Of a stretch of 8,453 nt of DNA, positions 1-5,748 are shown one piece after another (within the stretch, counting starts at the first letter, position 1; every line of letters begins with the position of its first letter). The DNA comes from Anaerolineae bacterium (lineage in GTDB: Bacteria > Chloroflexota > Anaerolineae > JAADDB01). The stretch spans positions 1 to 8,453 of the forward strand of contig WGAA01000287.1 of the NCBI GenBank assembly GCA_015489285.1. Reading direction: 5' to 3'. The notes beneath the pieces are model-generated. The model worked only from the letters and a program-made list of their open reading frames with translations. It searched no databases and was not told where the DNA came from. The translations under genes and the position numbers were made by a program.

Positions 1-65
1 AGGAAGGTCAGAAGAACCGGACGCCAGCGCGGCGGCTCCACGTACCCAGACCGCGTACCGTTCAT
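1..65 (-). CDS. N-terminus of an unidentified protein, cut by the window edge
   Basis: Only about 21 codons are visible. They begin MNGTRSGYVEPPRWRPV and run into a hydrophobic stretch (LLTFL), which could be the start of a membrane segment or signal anchor. The start is supported by three things: the ATG overlaps the TGA of cofC as ATGA (62-65), a GAGGAG Shine-Dalgarno lies 5 bases upstream inside cofC (71-76), and the same junction style recurs through the whole operon. It is therefore probably the sixth gene of the F420 operon. The family cannot be recognised from so little sequence; a membrane protein is a guess from the hydrophobic run. Confidence 0.6.
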   Translation of the reverse strand, partial: MNGTRSGYVEPPRWRPVLLTF

Positions 66-772
66 AGCCACTCCTCGACGTACTCCCGGATAGGCCCCCC
101 TCGGCGCATCCCCTCCCAATCCTGCACCTCATCCACATCTACGGCCAGGCCCGGGGAACGAACGACCTGCACGTGCAGGCCCAACATGCGGGCCCAGGCC
201 ACATGGCGCAGAAAACTCCCCTGCCCGAACAGGGGGGGCAACGCGGTTGGTGGGGCCGAGAGGAACGCGTTCGTCCCCCTCTCCTGCCGGTCGGGGGCGA
301 TGACCAGGTGGGGGAGGGGCATTGCACGGCTCCGTTGCCACAGGGCCTCCACCTCCGCGGGGGAGAGATACGGCAGATCCGCGGGCAAGACCAACGCCCG
401 TTGCCATCCCATCTCCTCGGCCCATGCCAGAGCATCGGAAAGGACCCGGTTCAGGGGGGTCTCCACCCGTTCCGGGGGGAAGATCAGCGGCGGGAGGTCC
501 CCCGAGTCCGTCCACTCCAGGCGCCACATGCCCCACTCGGCCAGGGGGACGGCGCCCGCGCGCTCGGCCAGGCGGACGCCGGCAGCATCCCCGGCCAGAA
601 CGAACACGCGTGTGGGCACCGCGGCCCGCCGGACGGCCGAGACCACATGGAGGAACATGTGCCGTACCAACCCGCGGCGCTCCTCGGGGCGCAGGGCAGA
701 GCGCAACCGCCCTTTAGCCCGGTCCAACGTCTTCAAGGGGATGAAAACGGCCAGCGTCTGCTGCCCCATCAT
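62..772 (-). CDS. cofC: CofC/FbiD: phospholactate or phosphoenolpyruvate guanylyltransferase (coenzyme F420 synthesis)
   Basis: Cytosolic nucleotidyltransferase that joins GMP from GTP to 2-phospho-L-lactate (CofC) or phosphoenolpyruvate (FbiD), releasing diphosphate; the product is the CofD substrate. Family marks in the 236-aa protein are the N-terminal IPLKTLDRAKGRL (11-23, the nucleotide-binding lysine/arginine region), LPADLPYLSP (129-138) with metal-binding Asp, APDRQERGTNAF (159-170), FGQGSF (182-187) and LAVDVDEVQDW (209-219). A stretch around residues 80-106, rich in W and P, looks longer than in typical CofC proteins of about 205-220 aa. The ATG at 772 overlaps the cofD stop as ATGA; ATG at 769 and 781 are alternatives, and no strong Shine-Dalgarno is visible, so translation is probably coupled to cofD. 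The neighbouring FbiB-type nitroreductase favours the phosphoenolpyruvate (FbiD-like) substrate, by inference. Confidence 0.9.
   Translation of the reverse strand: MMGQQTLAVFIPLKTLDRAKGRLRSALRPEERRGLVRHMFLHVVSAVRRAAVPTRVFVLAGDAAGVRLAERAGAVPLAEWGMWRLEWTDSGDLPPLIFPPERVETPLNRVLSDALAWAEEMGWQRALVLPADLPYLSPAEVEALWQRSRAMPLPHLVIAPDRQERGTNAFLSAPPTALPPLFGQGSFLRHVAWARMLGLHVQVVRSPGLAVDVDEVQDWEGMRRGGPIREYVEEWL
71..76 (-). promoter_or_regulatory. Ribosome binding site for the edge gene
   Basis: GAGGAG on the minus strand, 5 bases before the ATG at 65-63 and within the last codons of cofC. It is the main evidence that a further gene begins at the window edge. Confidence 0.65.
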
Positions 773-1737
773 ACCATCCATCCCGCGGTGCGCAGCGCGG
801 CCCGGGCCACCCGCACCTTGTCCTCCGGGGAACGCATCCACGTATCCACGACGGTGACCCGCATGTCCAGGGCCTCGATTTCGGGCGCGAGCGCGGCATC
901 GCGCGTGTCCAGGAGAAATCCGCCGACAATCTCCCGGTAATGGCGGGCCACGGTCAGGGCCGAGGCGGGGAGGCCGAACTCCTGCATCAACTTGGCGGCC
1001 GGACCCTTCACTGCCTGTCCGCCGATGATGGGGGAAATGGCCACCACCTGCTCCCGGCGCCGGCGCAACCGTTCCCGGACACCGGGGAGGGCCAGGATGG
1101 GGTCCAGGCTCAAATAGGGGTTGGAGGGGGCGAAGATGATGACCTGGGCCGCATCCAGCGCGCTCAACACCTCCGGCGTCGGTCGTGCCATCTCTATCCC
1201 GCGGAAGCGAATGGCCCGAACCCGGGGCCGGGCCCCCCGGTGCACGAAATACTCCTGGAAGGGCAATTCCCCCTCATCGGTCATCACCACCGTGCGCACG
1301 GGGTCGTCACTCATGGGCAACAGGCGCGCCTGCACGCCCAACGCCCGTCGCAACCGGTCCGTCACCTGGGTCAACGTCATCCCCCGGTCGAGCCAGTGCC
1401 GTCTCAAGATGTGCGTGGCCAGATCCTTATCGCCCAGGCGGAACCAGGTGGGAGCGCCGTACCGTCCCAGCATCTCCAGCGCGTGAAAGGTATCCCCTGC
1501 GAGCCCCCACCCCTGCTCCGGGTGCTGGATCCCGGCCAGGGTGTACATCACCGTGTCCAGATCGGGGGAGATGGGCAGCCCCATGTGCTCGAAATCGTCC
1601 CCCGTGTTGACGATGACCGTGAGCGTGTGGGGCGGAAGGAGGCGGTACACGCCATCCGCGCCCTTGGCTCCGCCGACGCCCCCGGCCAGGACCGTCACCT
1701 GTCGGGGCCATGCAGGAGAGGGGGGTCTGGGCTTCAT
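769..1737 (-). CDS. cofD: CofD/FbiA: 2-phospho-L-lactate transferase family (coenzyme F420 synthesis)
   Basis: Transfers the phospholactyl or phosphoenolpyruvyl group from its guanosine diphosphate carrier to the deazaflavin Fo, giving F420-0 or dehydro-F420-0. The 322-aa length is normal for the family. Motifs are a glycine-rich N-terminal loop LAGGVGGAKGADG (17-29), NTGDDFEHMGLPISPDLDT (44-62), GDKDLATHILR (102-112), SDDPVRT (143-149), FAPSNPYLSLDPIL (202-215) and SPIIGGQAVKGPAAK (235-249), then DTWM with downstream positions matching the usual C-terminal motif. The residue after K25 is Gly, where I would expect Leu. The ATG at 1737 overlaps the nitroreductase TGA as ATGA. A GGAGG Shine-Dalgarno (1745-1749) sits 7 bases upstream. 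Its place between nitroreductase and cofC matches F420 clusters of GC-rich bacteria. The identity is clear; the exact three-carbon substrate is not decided by sequence. Confidence 0.95.
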   Translation of the reverse strand: MKPRPPSPAWPRQVTVLAGGVGGAKGADGVYRLLPPHTLTVIVNTGDDFEHMGLPISPDLDTVMYTLAGIQHPEQGWGLAGDTFHALEMLGRYGAPTWFRLGDKDLATHILRRHWLDRGMTLTQVTDRLRRALGVQARLLPMSDDPVRTVVMTDEGELPFQEYFVHRGARPRVRAIRFRGIEMARPTPEVLSALDAAQVIIFAPSNPYLSLDPILALPGVRERLRRRREQVVAISPIIGGQAVKGPAAKLMQEFGLPASALTVARHYREIVGGFLLDTRDAALAPEIEALDMRVTVVDTWMRSPEDKVRVARAALRTAGWMV

Positions 1738-2345
1738 GGCTCATCCTCCAGCCAACGGACGACATCCGTCAGAGGACGGCGTTCCCCCTGACGCGTTTCC
1801 GCGGGGAAGCCCAGGGTGATGAACCCCTGGGCGATCCAGTCCTCGGGCAGGCCAAGGACGGCGCGGGCCACATCGGGGGTATAGAGGGGGGCGCAGACCC
1901 AGCACGCGCCCAGCCCCAGCGCGTGGGCGGCCAGGAGCGCGTTCTGCCCCGCCATTGCCGTACTCTGAACGGCCATCACATACTCCGCGGTGCGACGCCG
2001 TTCGTCCTCGTACACGTCCATGTCCCGCATGCTCAGGGCCACAAGGATGAGGACGGGGGCCTCGCGCAGGCGGCTTTGGGAGCGGGCCACGCGCGCCTCG
2101 ATCGCCTCGGGGGAGAGGCCGTCCGCGCGCAGATCCTCCCGCCACCGTTCCGCCATCGCCCGGAGCAGGGCCTCCCGCTTGGGTCCGCGGGGGATGACCG
2201 CGAAGCGCCAGGGTTGGCGGTTGTGTGCGGAGGGGGCCCAGCGCGCGGCATCGAGAACGCGCAAAATCCACTCGCGGGGTACGGGGCGCGAGGCATATCG
2301 GCGAATACTCCGTCGTTCGCGTACAACCGTCCAGAAATCCATCAT
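1734..2345 (-). CDS. FMN nitroreductase like the C-terminal domain of FbiB (probable dehydro-F420 reductase)
   Basis: FMN-dependent nitroreductase-fold protein of 203 aa. It shows the N-terminal flavin-binding pattern RERRSIRRY (9-17), WAPSAHNRQPWRF (36-48), a central helix AVQSTAMAGQNALLAAHALG (125-144) with GLGACW (144-149), and LPEDWIAQGFITLGFP (166-181). These agree with the FbiB C-terminal domain family rather than generic nitroreductases. In mycobacteria that domain reduces dehydro-F420-0, and free-standing versions occur beside cofD in other GC-rich bacteria. Context here is the same: cofD follows directly with an ATGA overlap, and the gene overlaps the pyrophosphatase stop (2342-2345). 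Tandem ATGs at 2345 and 2342 are both possible starts. The open frame continues far upstream without a stop, but homology begins here, so the extension is spurious. It could still act on another substrate; the link to F420 is inference from family and context. Confidence 0.88.
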   Translation of the reverse strand: MMDFWTVVRERRSIRRYASRPVPREWILRVLDAARWAPSAHNRQPWRFAVIPRGPKREALLRAMAERWREDLRADGLSPEAIEARVARSQSRLREAPVLILVALSMRDMDVYEDERRRTAEYVMAVQSTAMAGQNALLAAHALGLGACWVCAPLYTPDVARAVLGLPEDWIAQGFITLGFPAETRQGERRPLTDVVRWLEDEP

Positions 2346-3982
2346 CCGCCCTGTTCCACCAGCGCGGGGACGACCTGTTTCTTGCGGGAGAGGACGCCGG
2401 GAAGCCAGGCGTATCCCTCCTTCAGGGAAACCCCAAAGGCCCGCTCGACGAGACGGGTGTTCCCCACGGCCAGGATCAAACTCCCCTCGGCCAGAACATC
2501 GGTGACCATGAGGAGGACGACATCGTACGCGCCCTGTTCCTGCAACCGCCGGAGCGCGGCGCGGAACTCGTCGAGGCGGGCCAGCACCCGCTCCCGGTCG
2601 GCCACCTCCACCTGCCCGATGGCCATCCGCGTCCCCCCGAAGGTGTACACCTTGAGATCCCCGGTCACCAGATCCCAGGCGGAAAGGCCGGTGATGTCCG
2701 TCTTGGCCCGATACATCTCCACGCCGAACTCCTGCCAGCGGACCCCGGCCAATGTCTCCAGCGCCTCCACCGCGTCCCGGTCCCACGCGGTCGTCGTCGG
2801 CGAGCGGAGCAACATGGTATCGGAGAGGATGGCGGCCAACATCAATCCCGCCATCTCCCGGGGGGGCGTTATCCCCACCTCCTTGTAGCGGCGGAAGACC
2901 AGCGTCGCGGAACAGCCGACCGGTTGGACCCAGACGCGCAAGGGGGCCCGCGTTTCCAGGCCGCCCAGGTGATGGTGGTCCAGGATCTCCAGAATATCGG
3001 CCTCCTCCACGCCCGGCACCGCCTGGTTGGGCTCCGAATGGTCGACCAGGATAACCCGACGCCGTTTGGGGTGCAAAAGGTCGTGGCGGGTCAGGATGCC
3101 CAAGAGGCGCGTCTCCTCGTCCACAACGAGCGCGACCCCGTGCCGGTCCTGCATCATATCGGGGACGATATCGCTCAAGATCTCCTCGGGGGAAAAGGTC
3201 AGGGGATGGACCTCGGCCATAGCAATCGCGGGCAGGCTCAAACGCACCAGGCGCAGGGTGGAGGCGGTGGAGTGGGGGGAGAGGATGACCACCGCGTTCC
3301 GACGCCGGGCCATCTCCAGGATCTGGCGGCGAGGCCGGATCCCCCCGGAGACGATGAGCGCGCTGGCCCCCAGCTCCAGGGACGTCCGCTGCGCGTCCAG
3401 GCGGTTGGCCACGATGACCACGTCCCCCGGCTGCATGAACTTGCGCATCAGAGAGGGCGTCATCGCGGCCACCACAGGTCGCCCGGACAGGCGGGTCTCC
3501 GGCCGCCCGACCAGCAACCGTCCCTCCAGCGTCCGCACCACCTGGGCCACCGTGGGAGGCTCCTCCGCGAAGGTGAACGTCCCCGCCTCGTGAATGTACA
3601 GCTCGGCCAGGGTACGCGTCGTCACCAGGCCCACCGGCCGCGTCTCCGCATCGACCAGGGGGACCGAACGCACCCCCTTTTCCCGCATGAGGAAGCCGAC
3701 TTCGTAGGAGGTCGCGTCCTGGGGCGCGGTGACCACATCCCACACCATGGCCTCCCGCACCCGCTGGTACACGTGGGGCAACAAGGGAGGGGTCGGGGTG
3801 TTGAAGTGATCGAGGACGAAGCGGGTCTCCCGGTTGAGATCGCCCAAACGGAAGGCCTGAAAGACCTCCTCCGGTTCCTCCCGGCTTTTGAGCCACGCGT
3901 ACGCGATGGGGGAGGCGATGGAATCGGTGTCCGGGTTCCGGTGCCCGACGACCGCGATGACGTCGGCCTCTTCTCGGCTCAT
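2342..3982 (-). CDS. ppaC: Family II manganese-dependent inorganic pyrophosphatase with CBS and DRTGG domains
   Basis: Hydrolyses diphosphate to two phosphates in the cytosol. The 546-aa length is that of CBS-containing family II enzymes, well above the roughly 310 aa of simple ones. Domain order is DHH part 1 with VVGHRNPDTDSI (11-22; metal ligands H14, D18, D20), CBS half (about 75-130), DRTGG-like region (about 150-255, with PGDVVIVANR and LIVSGG), second CBS half (about 260-305), then the rest of the DHH domain with LVDHSEPNQ (312-320), ILDHHHLG (333-340), AILSDT (384-389), and the DHHA2 domain ending in SRKKQVVPAL (532-541, substrate-binding basic motif). All expected metal ligands are present. 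In characterised relatives adenine nucleotides bind the CBS pair and change activity. The start overlaps the previous stop as ATGA and has GGAGG at 3991-3995. In this operon it may remove the diphosphate made by CofC. Confidence 0.93.
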   Translation of the reverse strand: MSREEADVIAVVGHRNPDTDSIASPIAYAWLKSREEPEEVFQAFRLGDLNRETRFVLDHFNTPTPPLLPHVYQRVREAMVWDVVTAPQDATSYEVGFLMREKGVRSVPLVDAETRPVGLVTTRTLAELYIHEAGTFTFAEEPPTVAQVVRTLEGRLLVGRPETRLSGRPVVAAMTPSLMRKFMQPGDVVIVANRLDAQRTSLELGASALIVSGGIRPRRQILEMARRRNAVVILSPHSTASTLRLVRLSLPAIAMAEVHPLTFSPEEILSDIVPDMMQDRHGVALVVDEETRLLGILTRHDLLHPKRRRVILVDHSEPNQAVPGVEEADILEILDHHHLGGLETRAPLRVWVQPVGCSATLVFRRYKEVGITPPREMAGLMLAAILSDTMLLRSPTTTAWDRDAVEALETLAGVRWQEFGVEMYRAKTDITGLSAWDLVTGDLKVYTFGGTRMAIGQVEVADRERVLARLDEFRAALRRLQEQGAYDVVLLMVTDVLAEGSLILAVGNTRLVERAFGVSLKEGYAWLPGVLSRKKQVVPALVEQGG

Positions 3983-4635
3983 GATTCGGACCTCCGAGGG
4001 GTGCGGAATTGGGCCAATAGCCGTTTGACCTCCTCATCCGAGGTCTGCCGGAAATCCTCGTAGAACATGCCCACGGCCCAGAAGGGTTCGGGCGTGGCGA
4101 CCACCTCCAACCGGTCCACGAGGGGCTCCAACCGTCGGATGGTGGACGGAGGGCCCACGGGGACGGCGAGGATGAGTTCCTTGATGGGGCGTTGGCGTAA
4201 GGCGCGTATGGCCGCCTCCAGGGTCCGGCCGGTGGCCACACCATCGTCCACCAGGATGACTCGTTTGCCCTCCAGGGGGAGGGGCGGTTGATCCCCCCGG
4301 TAGAGGGCGGCCCGGCGCCGGATCTCCTCCTGTTGGCGGGCCTGCTCCTGGGAGAGGTACGCCTCCGAGACGCCCAGCAGGCGGATCGTCTCCGGGTCCA
4401 CGACTCGGGTGCCGTCCTCCGCGATGGCTCCGATGGCCAATTCGGGGTTGCCCGGTGCGCCCAGTTTACGGGTGATATAGACGTCCAGGGGTGCGTCCAG
4501 GGCCCGGGCAATTTCCGCGGCGACCACAACGCCTCCCCGGGGGACCCCCAGCACGATCACATCGGGATCGCCCTTCAAATCCATCAAGCGCTGTGCCAAC
4601 ACACGTCCGGCCTCTGCACGGTCGCGGAAGATCAT
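3979..4635 (-). CDS. Phosphoribosyltransferase-fold protein (COG1926-like)
   Basis: A 218-aa type I phosphoribosyltransferase-fold protein. The PRPP-binding loop is textbook: VILVDDGVATGRTLEAA (126-142), with two Asp followed by the ATGRT turn. It also has the N-terminal VLGVPRGGVVVAAEIA (28-43) and TRKLGAPGNPELAIGAI (55-71), which are typical of the predicted phosphoribosyltransferase family COG1926, whose natural substrate is unknown to me. The ATG at 4635 is preferred over the one at 4692, because a purine-rich Shine-Dalgarno (4641-4653) lies 5 bases before it and homology starts at MIFRDR. The extra 19 residues of the longer form have no family match. It heads the F420 operon and couples to the pyrophosphatase by ATGA overlap (3979-3982). 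Both proteins deal with phosphoribosyl or diphosphate chemistry, but no specific pathway can be assigned. Confidence 0.88.
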   Translation of the reverse strand: MIFRDRAEAGRVLAQRLMDLKGDPDVIVLGVPRGGVVVAAEIARALDAPLDVYITRKLGAPGNPELAIGAIAEDGTRVVDPETIRLLGVSEAYLSQEQARQQEEIRRRAALYRGDQPPLPLEGKRVILVDDGVATGRTLEAAIRALRQRPIKELILAVPVGPPSTIRRLEPLVDRLEVVATPEPFWAVGMFYEDFRQTSDEEVKRLLAQFRTPRRSES

Positions 4636-4640
4636 CTTGT

Positions 4641-4653
4641 CCTCTCCCCTCCC
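4641..4653 (-). promoter_or_regulatory. Ribosome binding site of the phosphoribosyltransferase gene
   Basis: Minus-strand GGGAGGGGAGAGG ending 5 bases before the ATG at 4635. It decides the start of the first gene of the F420 operon against the upstream in-frame ATG at 4692, which has no such site. Confidence 0.7.
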
Positions 4654-4695
4654 ATCCGGAGCAGCGCCTGGCGCGCACACAAGGTTGGCCATGGC

Positions 4696-4716
4696 TAACG
4701 ATTGACGATTAACGAT
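4696..4716. repeat. Three 7-bp tandem repeats, TRACGAT
   Basis: Three direct heptamers read taacgat (4696-4702), tgacgat (4703-4709), taacgat (4710-4716), followed by a further taa. They lie in the 5' leader of the phosphoribosyltransferase operon, upstream of the chosen start. Possible roles are slippage-born noise, an operator, or a genome-wide dispersed repeat. Confidence 0.75.
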
Positions 4717-4771
4717 TAAAGGACTGGCGCGAGGACAAGGTCGCCCTACAGCGCCAACCTACTCTCCGAGT

Positions 4772-4813
4772 TACGCATCACGCATTACGCATCACGCATC
4801 ACGTCATCACGCC
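4772..4813. repeat. Tandem heptamer array, YACGCAT
   Basis: Four 7-bp units alternate tacgcat, cacgcat, tacgcat, cacgcat (4772-4799), followed by an 8-bp variant cacgtcat (4800-4807) and a partial cacgcc (4808-4813). It is in the divergent spacer between the F420 operon and the thioesterase gene. The alternation of T and C at the first position gives a 14-bp higher-order period across the first four units. Units are too short, and lack spacers, for a CRISPR array. Confidence 0.8.
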
Positions 4814-4880
4814 AAGATTGGCTTGCAGTGCCGACTTTCTCATCGGTTGCGCAAATCTGGTTCATCCTCCCCAGGTGGGT

Positions 4881-4886
4881 TACAAT
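4881..4886 (+). promoter_or_regulatory. Probable -10 element of the thioesterase promoter
   Basis: TACAAT within GGTTACAATG, 19 bases before the ATG at 4906, which leaves a very short leader of about 13 bases containing only the ribosome binding site. No recognisable -35 is seen 16-18 bases upstream. The form resembles the -10 elements proposed before scpB and the amaP-like gene. Confidence 0.5.
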
Positions 4887-4894
4887 GTCCCTGT

Positions 4895-4900
4895 GGAGGA
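4895..4900 (+). promoter_or_regulatory. Ribosome binding site of the thioesterase gene
   Basis: GGAGGA, with 5 bases between it and the ATG at 4906. It decides this start against an in-frame ATG at 4828, which would precede the promoter and add 26 residues without family match. Confidence 0.75.
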
Positions 4901-4905
4901 GAACC

Positions 4906-5307
4906 ATGATCACGACGACCCGGTTTCGTGTGCGCTATGCGGAAACCGATGCCATGGGCATCGTTCACCACAGCAGCTATATCGTCTGGTTCGAAGAAGG
5001 GCGCTCCAACCACATGCGGGTACTGGGGTTCCCCTACAGTCGGGTGGAGCGCATGGGCTATTACTTCACCGTCGTGGAGGTCCATGCCCGCTATCTGGTC
5101 CCGGCCCGTTACGACGAGGAGATCCTCGTCGAGACGTGGGTCTCGGAGCTCAAGAGCCGGGGACTCACCTTCAGCTACCGGGTACGCCGGGCCGACGATG
5201 GGACCCTCCTCGTCGAAGGGTACAGCCGCCACATCTGCATCACCCACGACGGCCGCCCCGCGCGCATCCCCTCCGAACTACGCGCTCTCCTCGCCCGGGG
5301 CGGATGA
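4906..5307 (+). CDS. Hotdog-fold acyl-CoA thioesterase, YbgC/FadM (4-hydroxybenzoyl-CoA thioesterase) family
   Basis: A 133-aa single-domain hotdog protein, the normal size for this family, which hydrolyses acyl-CoA thioesters in the cytosol. The signature RYAETDAMGIVHHSSYIVWF (10-29) carries the catalytic Asp at D15 and the long hotdog helix that follows, with FEEGR (29-33). The later strands VVEVHARYLVPARYDEEILV and FSYRVRR also match the family. Acyl specificity cannot be read from sequence. It is a monocistronic plus-strand gene with its own -10 and Shine-Dalgarno. Its last 30 bases (5278-5307) overlap the end of the convergent XRE-Hfq gene on the minus strand. No neighbour suggests a particular pathway. 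Confidence 0.88.
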   Translation: MITTTRFRVRYAETDAMGIVHHSSYIVWFEEGRSNHMRVLGFPYSRVERMGYYFTVVEVHARYLVPARYDEEILVETWVSELKSRGLTFSYRVRRADDGTLLVEGYSRHICITHDGRPARIPSELRALLARGG

Positions 5308-5748
5308 CGGGGGCGATGCATCCTCCTCCGAGGAGGACTCCCCCTCGGGGCGGAGAAGCTCCCACGTGTCCACCCAGTGACGCTGGACGATGATCTCCCG
5401 GTCCCCCACCTTGAGGCAGGTGGCGGCCAAATCGACCCATTGGACCTTGCCCGTGAAGGACTCGCCCGTGCGCAGGTTCAGGCGAATGGGCACATCGTCC
5501 CGCATCGCGTCCTCCAGGGCGAAGGTCAAGCGGGCCCGTGACCACTCGTGCCGCCAGAGGACCTCCTCGGGGGGAACGCCGTAATACTCGGCCAGCTTGC
5601 GCAACGTGGCCTCATCCCCCACGGCCCGGTACCGCTGTTCTATCTGACGCATAAGCCCCGAAGGGATGCCCGTCTCCTCCTCGATGCTGAAGAAATCCTT
5701 CCCCCCGTGGAGCGCACGCAGAAACCGGAGATAATCCCCGCTGCTCAT
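5278..5748 (-). CDS. XRE-type helix-turn-helix protein with C-terminal Hfq-like Sm domain and acidic tail
   Basis: A 156-aa protein in three parts. Residues 6-64 read as an XRE helix-turn-helix (LRFLRAL, IEEETGIPSGLMRQIEQ, LRKLAEYYGVPPEEVL). Residues 69-132 resemble Hfq: a helix, then VPIRLNLRTGESFTGKV (86-102), where P87, G95 and G100 fall at the spacing of the Sm1 motif of E. coli Hfq (P21, G29, G34), and VQRHWVDTW (121-129) in place of the Hfq VYKHAISTV. The tail (134-156) has seven acidic and no basic residues. Start at 5748: it overlaps the stop of the gene before it as ATGA and has AAGGAGG 6 bases upstream. The last 30 bases overlap the convergent thioesterase gene. The HTH reading is fairly secure; the Hfq relation is my manual alignment. 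Role is unknown; DNA and/or RNA binding is inferred. It is paired with a longer protein of the same architecture. Confidence 0.8.
   Translation of the reverse strand: MSSGDYLRFLRALHGGKDFFSIEEETGIPSGLMRQIEQRYRAVGDEATLRKLAEYYGVPPEEVLWRHEWSRARLTFALEDAMRDDVPIRLNLRTGESFTGKVQWVDLAATCLKVGDREIIVQRHWVDTWELLRPEGESSSEEDASPPSSAPGEESA

Larger units (their letters stand above)
4636..4905. other. Divergent intergenic spacer, 270 bp
   Basis: This spacer separates the minus-strand F420 operon from the plus-strand thioesterase. It holds the two heptamer arrays, a -10 element and Shine-Dalgarno for the thioesterase, and the leader and ribosome binding site of the phosphoribosyltransferase. I looked for a minus-strand promoter for the operon and found no convincing -35/-10 pair. 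A TTTAAT at 4716-4721 lacks a partner at proper spacing. Confidence 0.7.

Noticed and set aside
940..1791. 283-codon open frame on the plus strand
   Set aside because: It is antisense to cofD, whose motifs are complete; the product has no recognisable domain.
2225..4063. 612-codon open frame on the plus strand
   Set aside because: It is antisense to the pyrophosphatase gene and rich in His, Gln, Gly and Arg, as expected for a shadow of a GC-rich gene.
2346..4529. Long N-terminal extension of the nitroreductase frame, giving a 931-residue protein
   Set aside because: The frame runs open through the pyrophosphatase and phosphoribosyltransferase genes only because of high GC. The extension is low-complexity Gly/Pro/Arg without family motifs, while the overlapped genes have complete ones.
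4716..4721. Minus-strand TTTAAT as -10 of the F420 operon
   Set aside because: No -35-like hexamer is found at 16-18 bp, and it falls inside and beside the heptamer array.
4772..4813. CRISPR array
   Set aside because: Units are 7 bp, directly adjacent and without spacers; no cas gene is in the window.
4828..4905. 26-residue N-terminal extension of the thioesterase
   Set aside because: The upstream ATG lies before the proposed -10 and has no ribosome binding site; family homology begins at the ATG at 4906.
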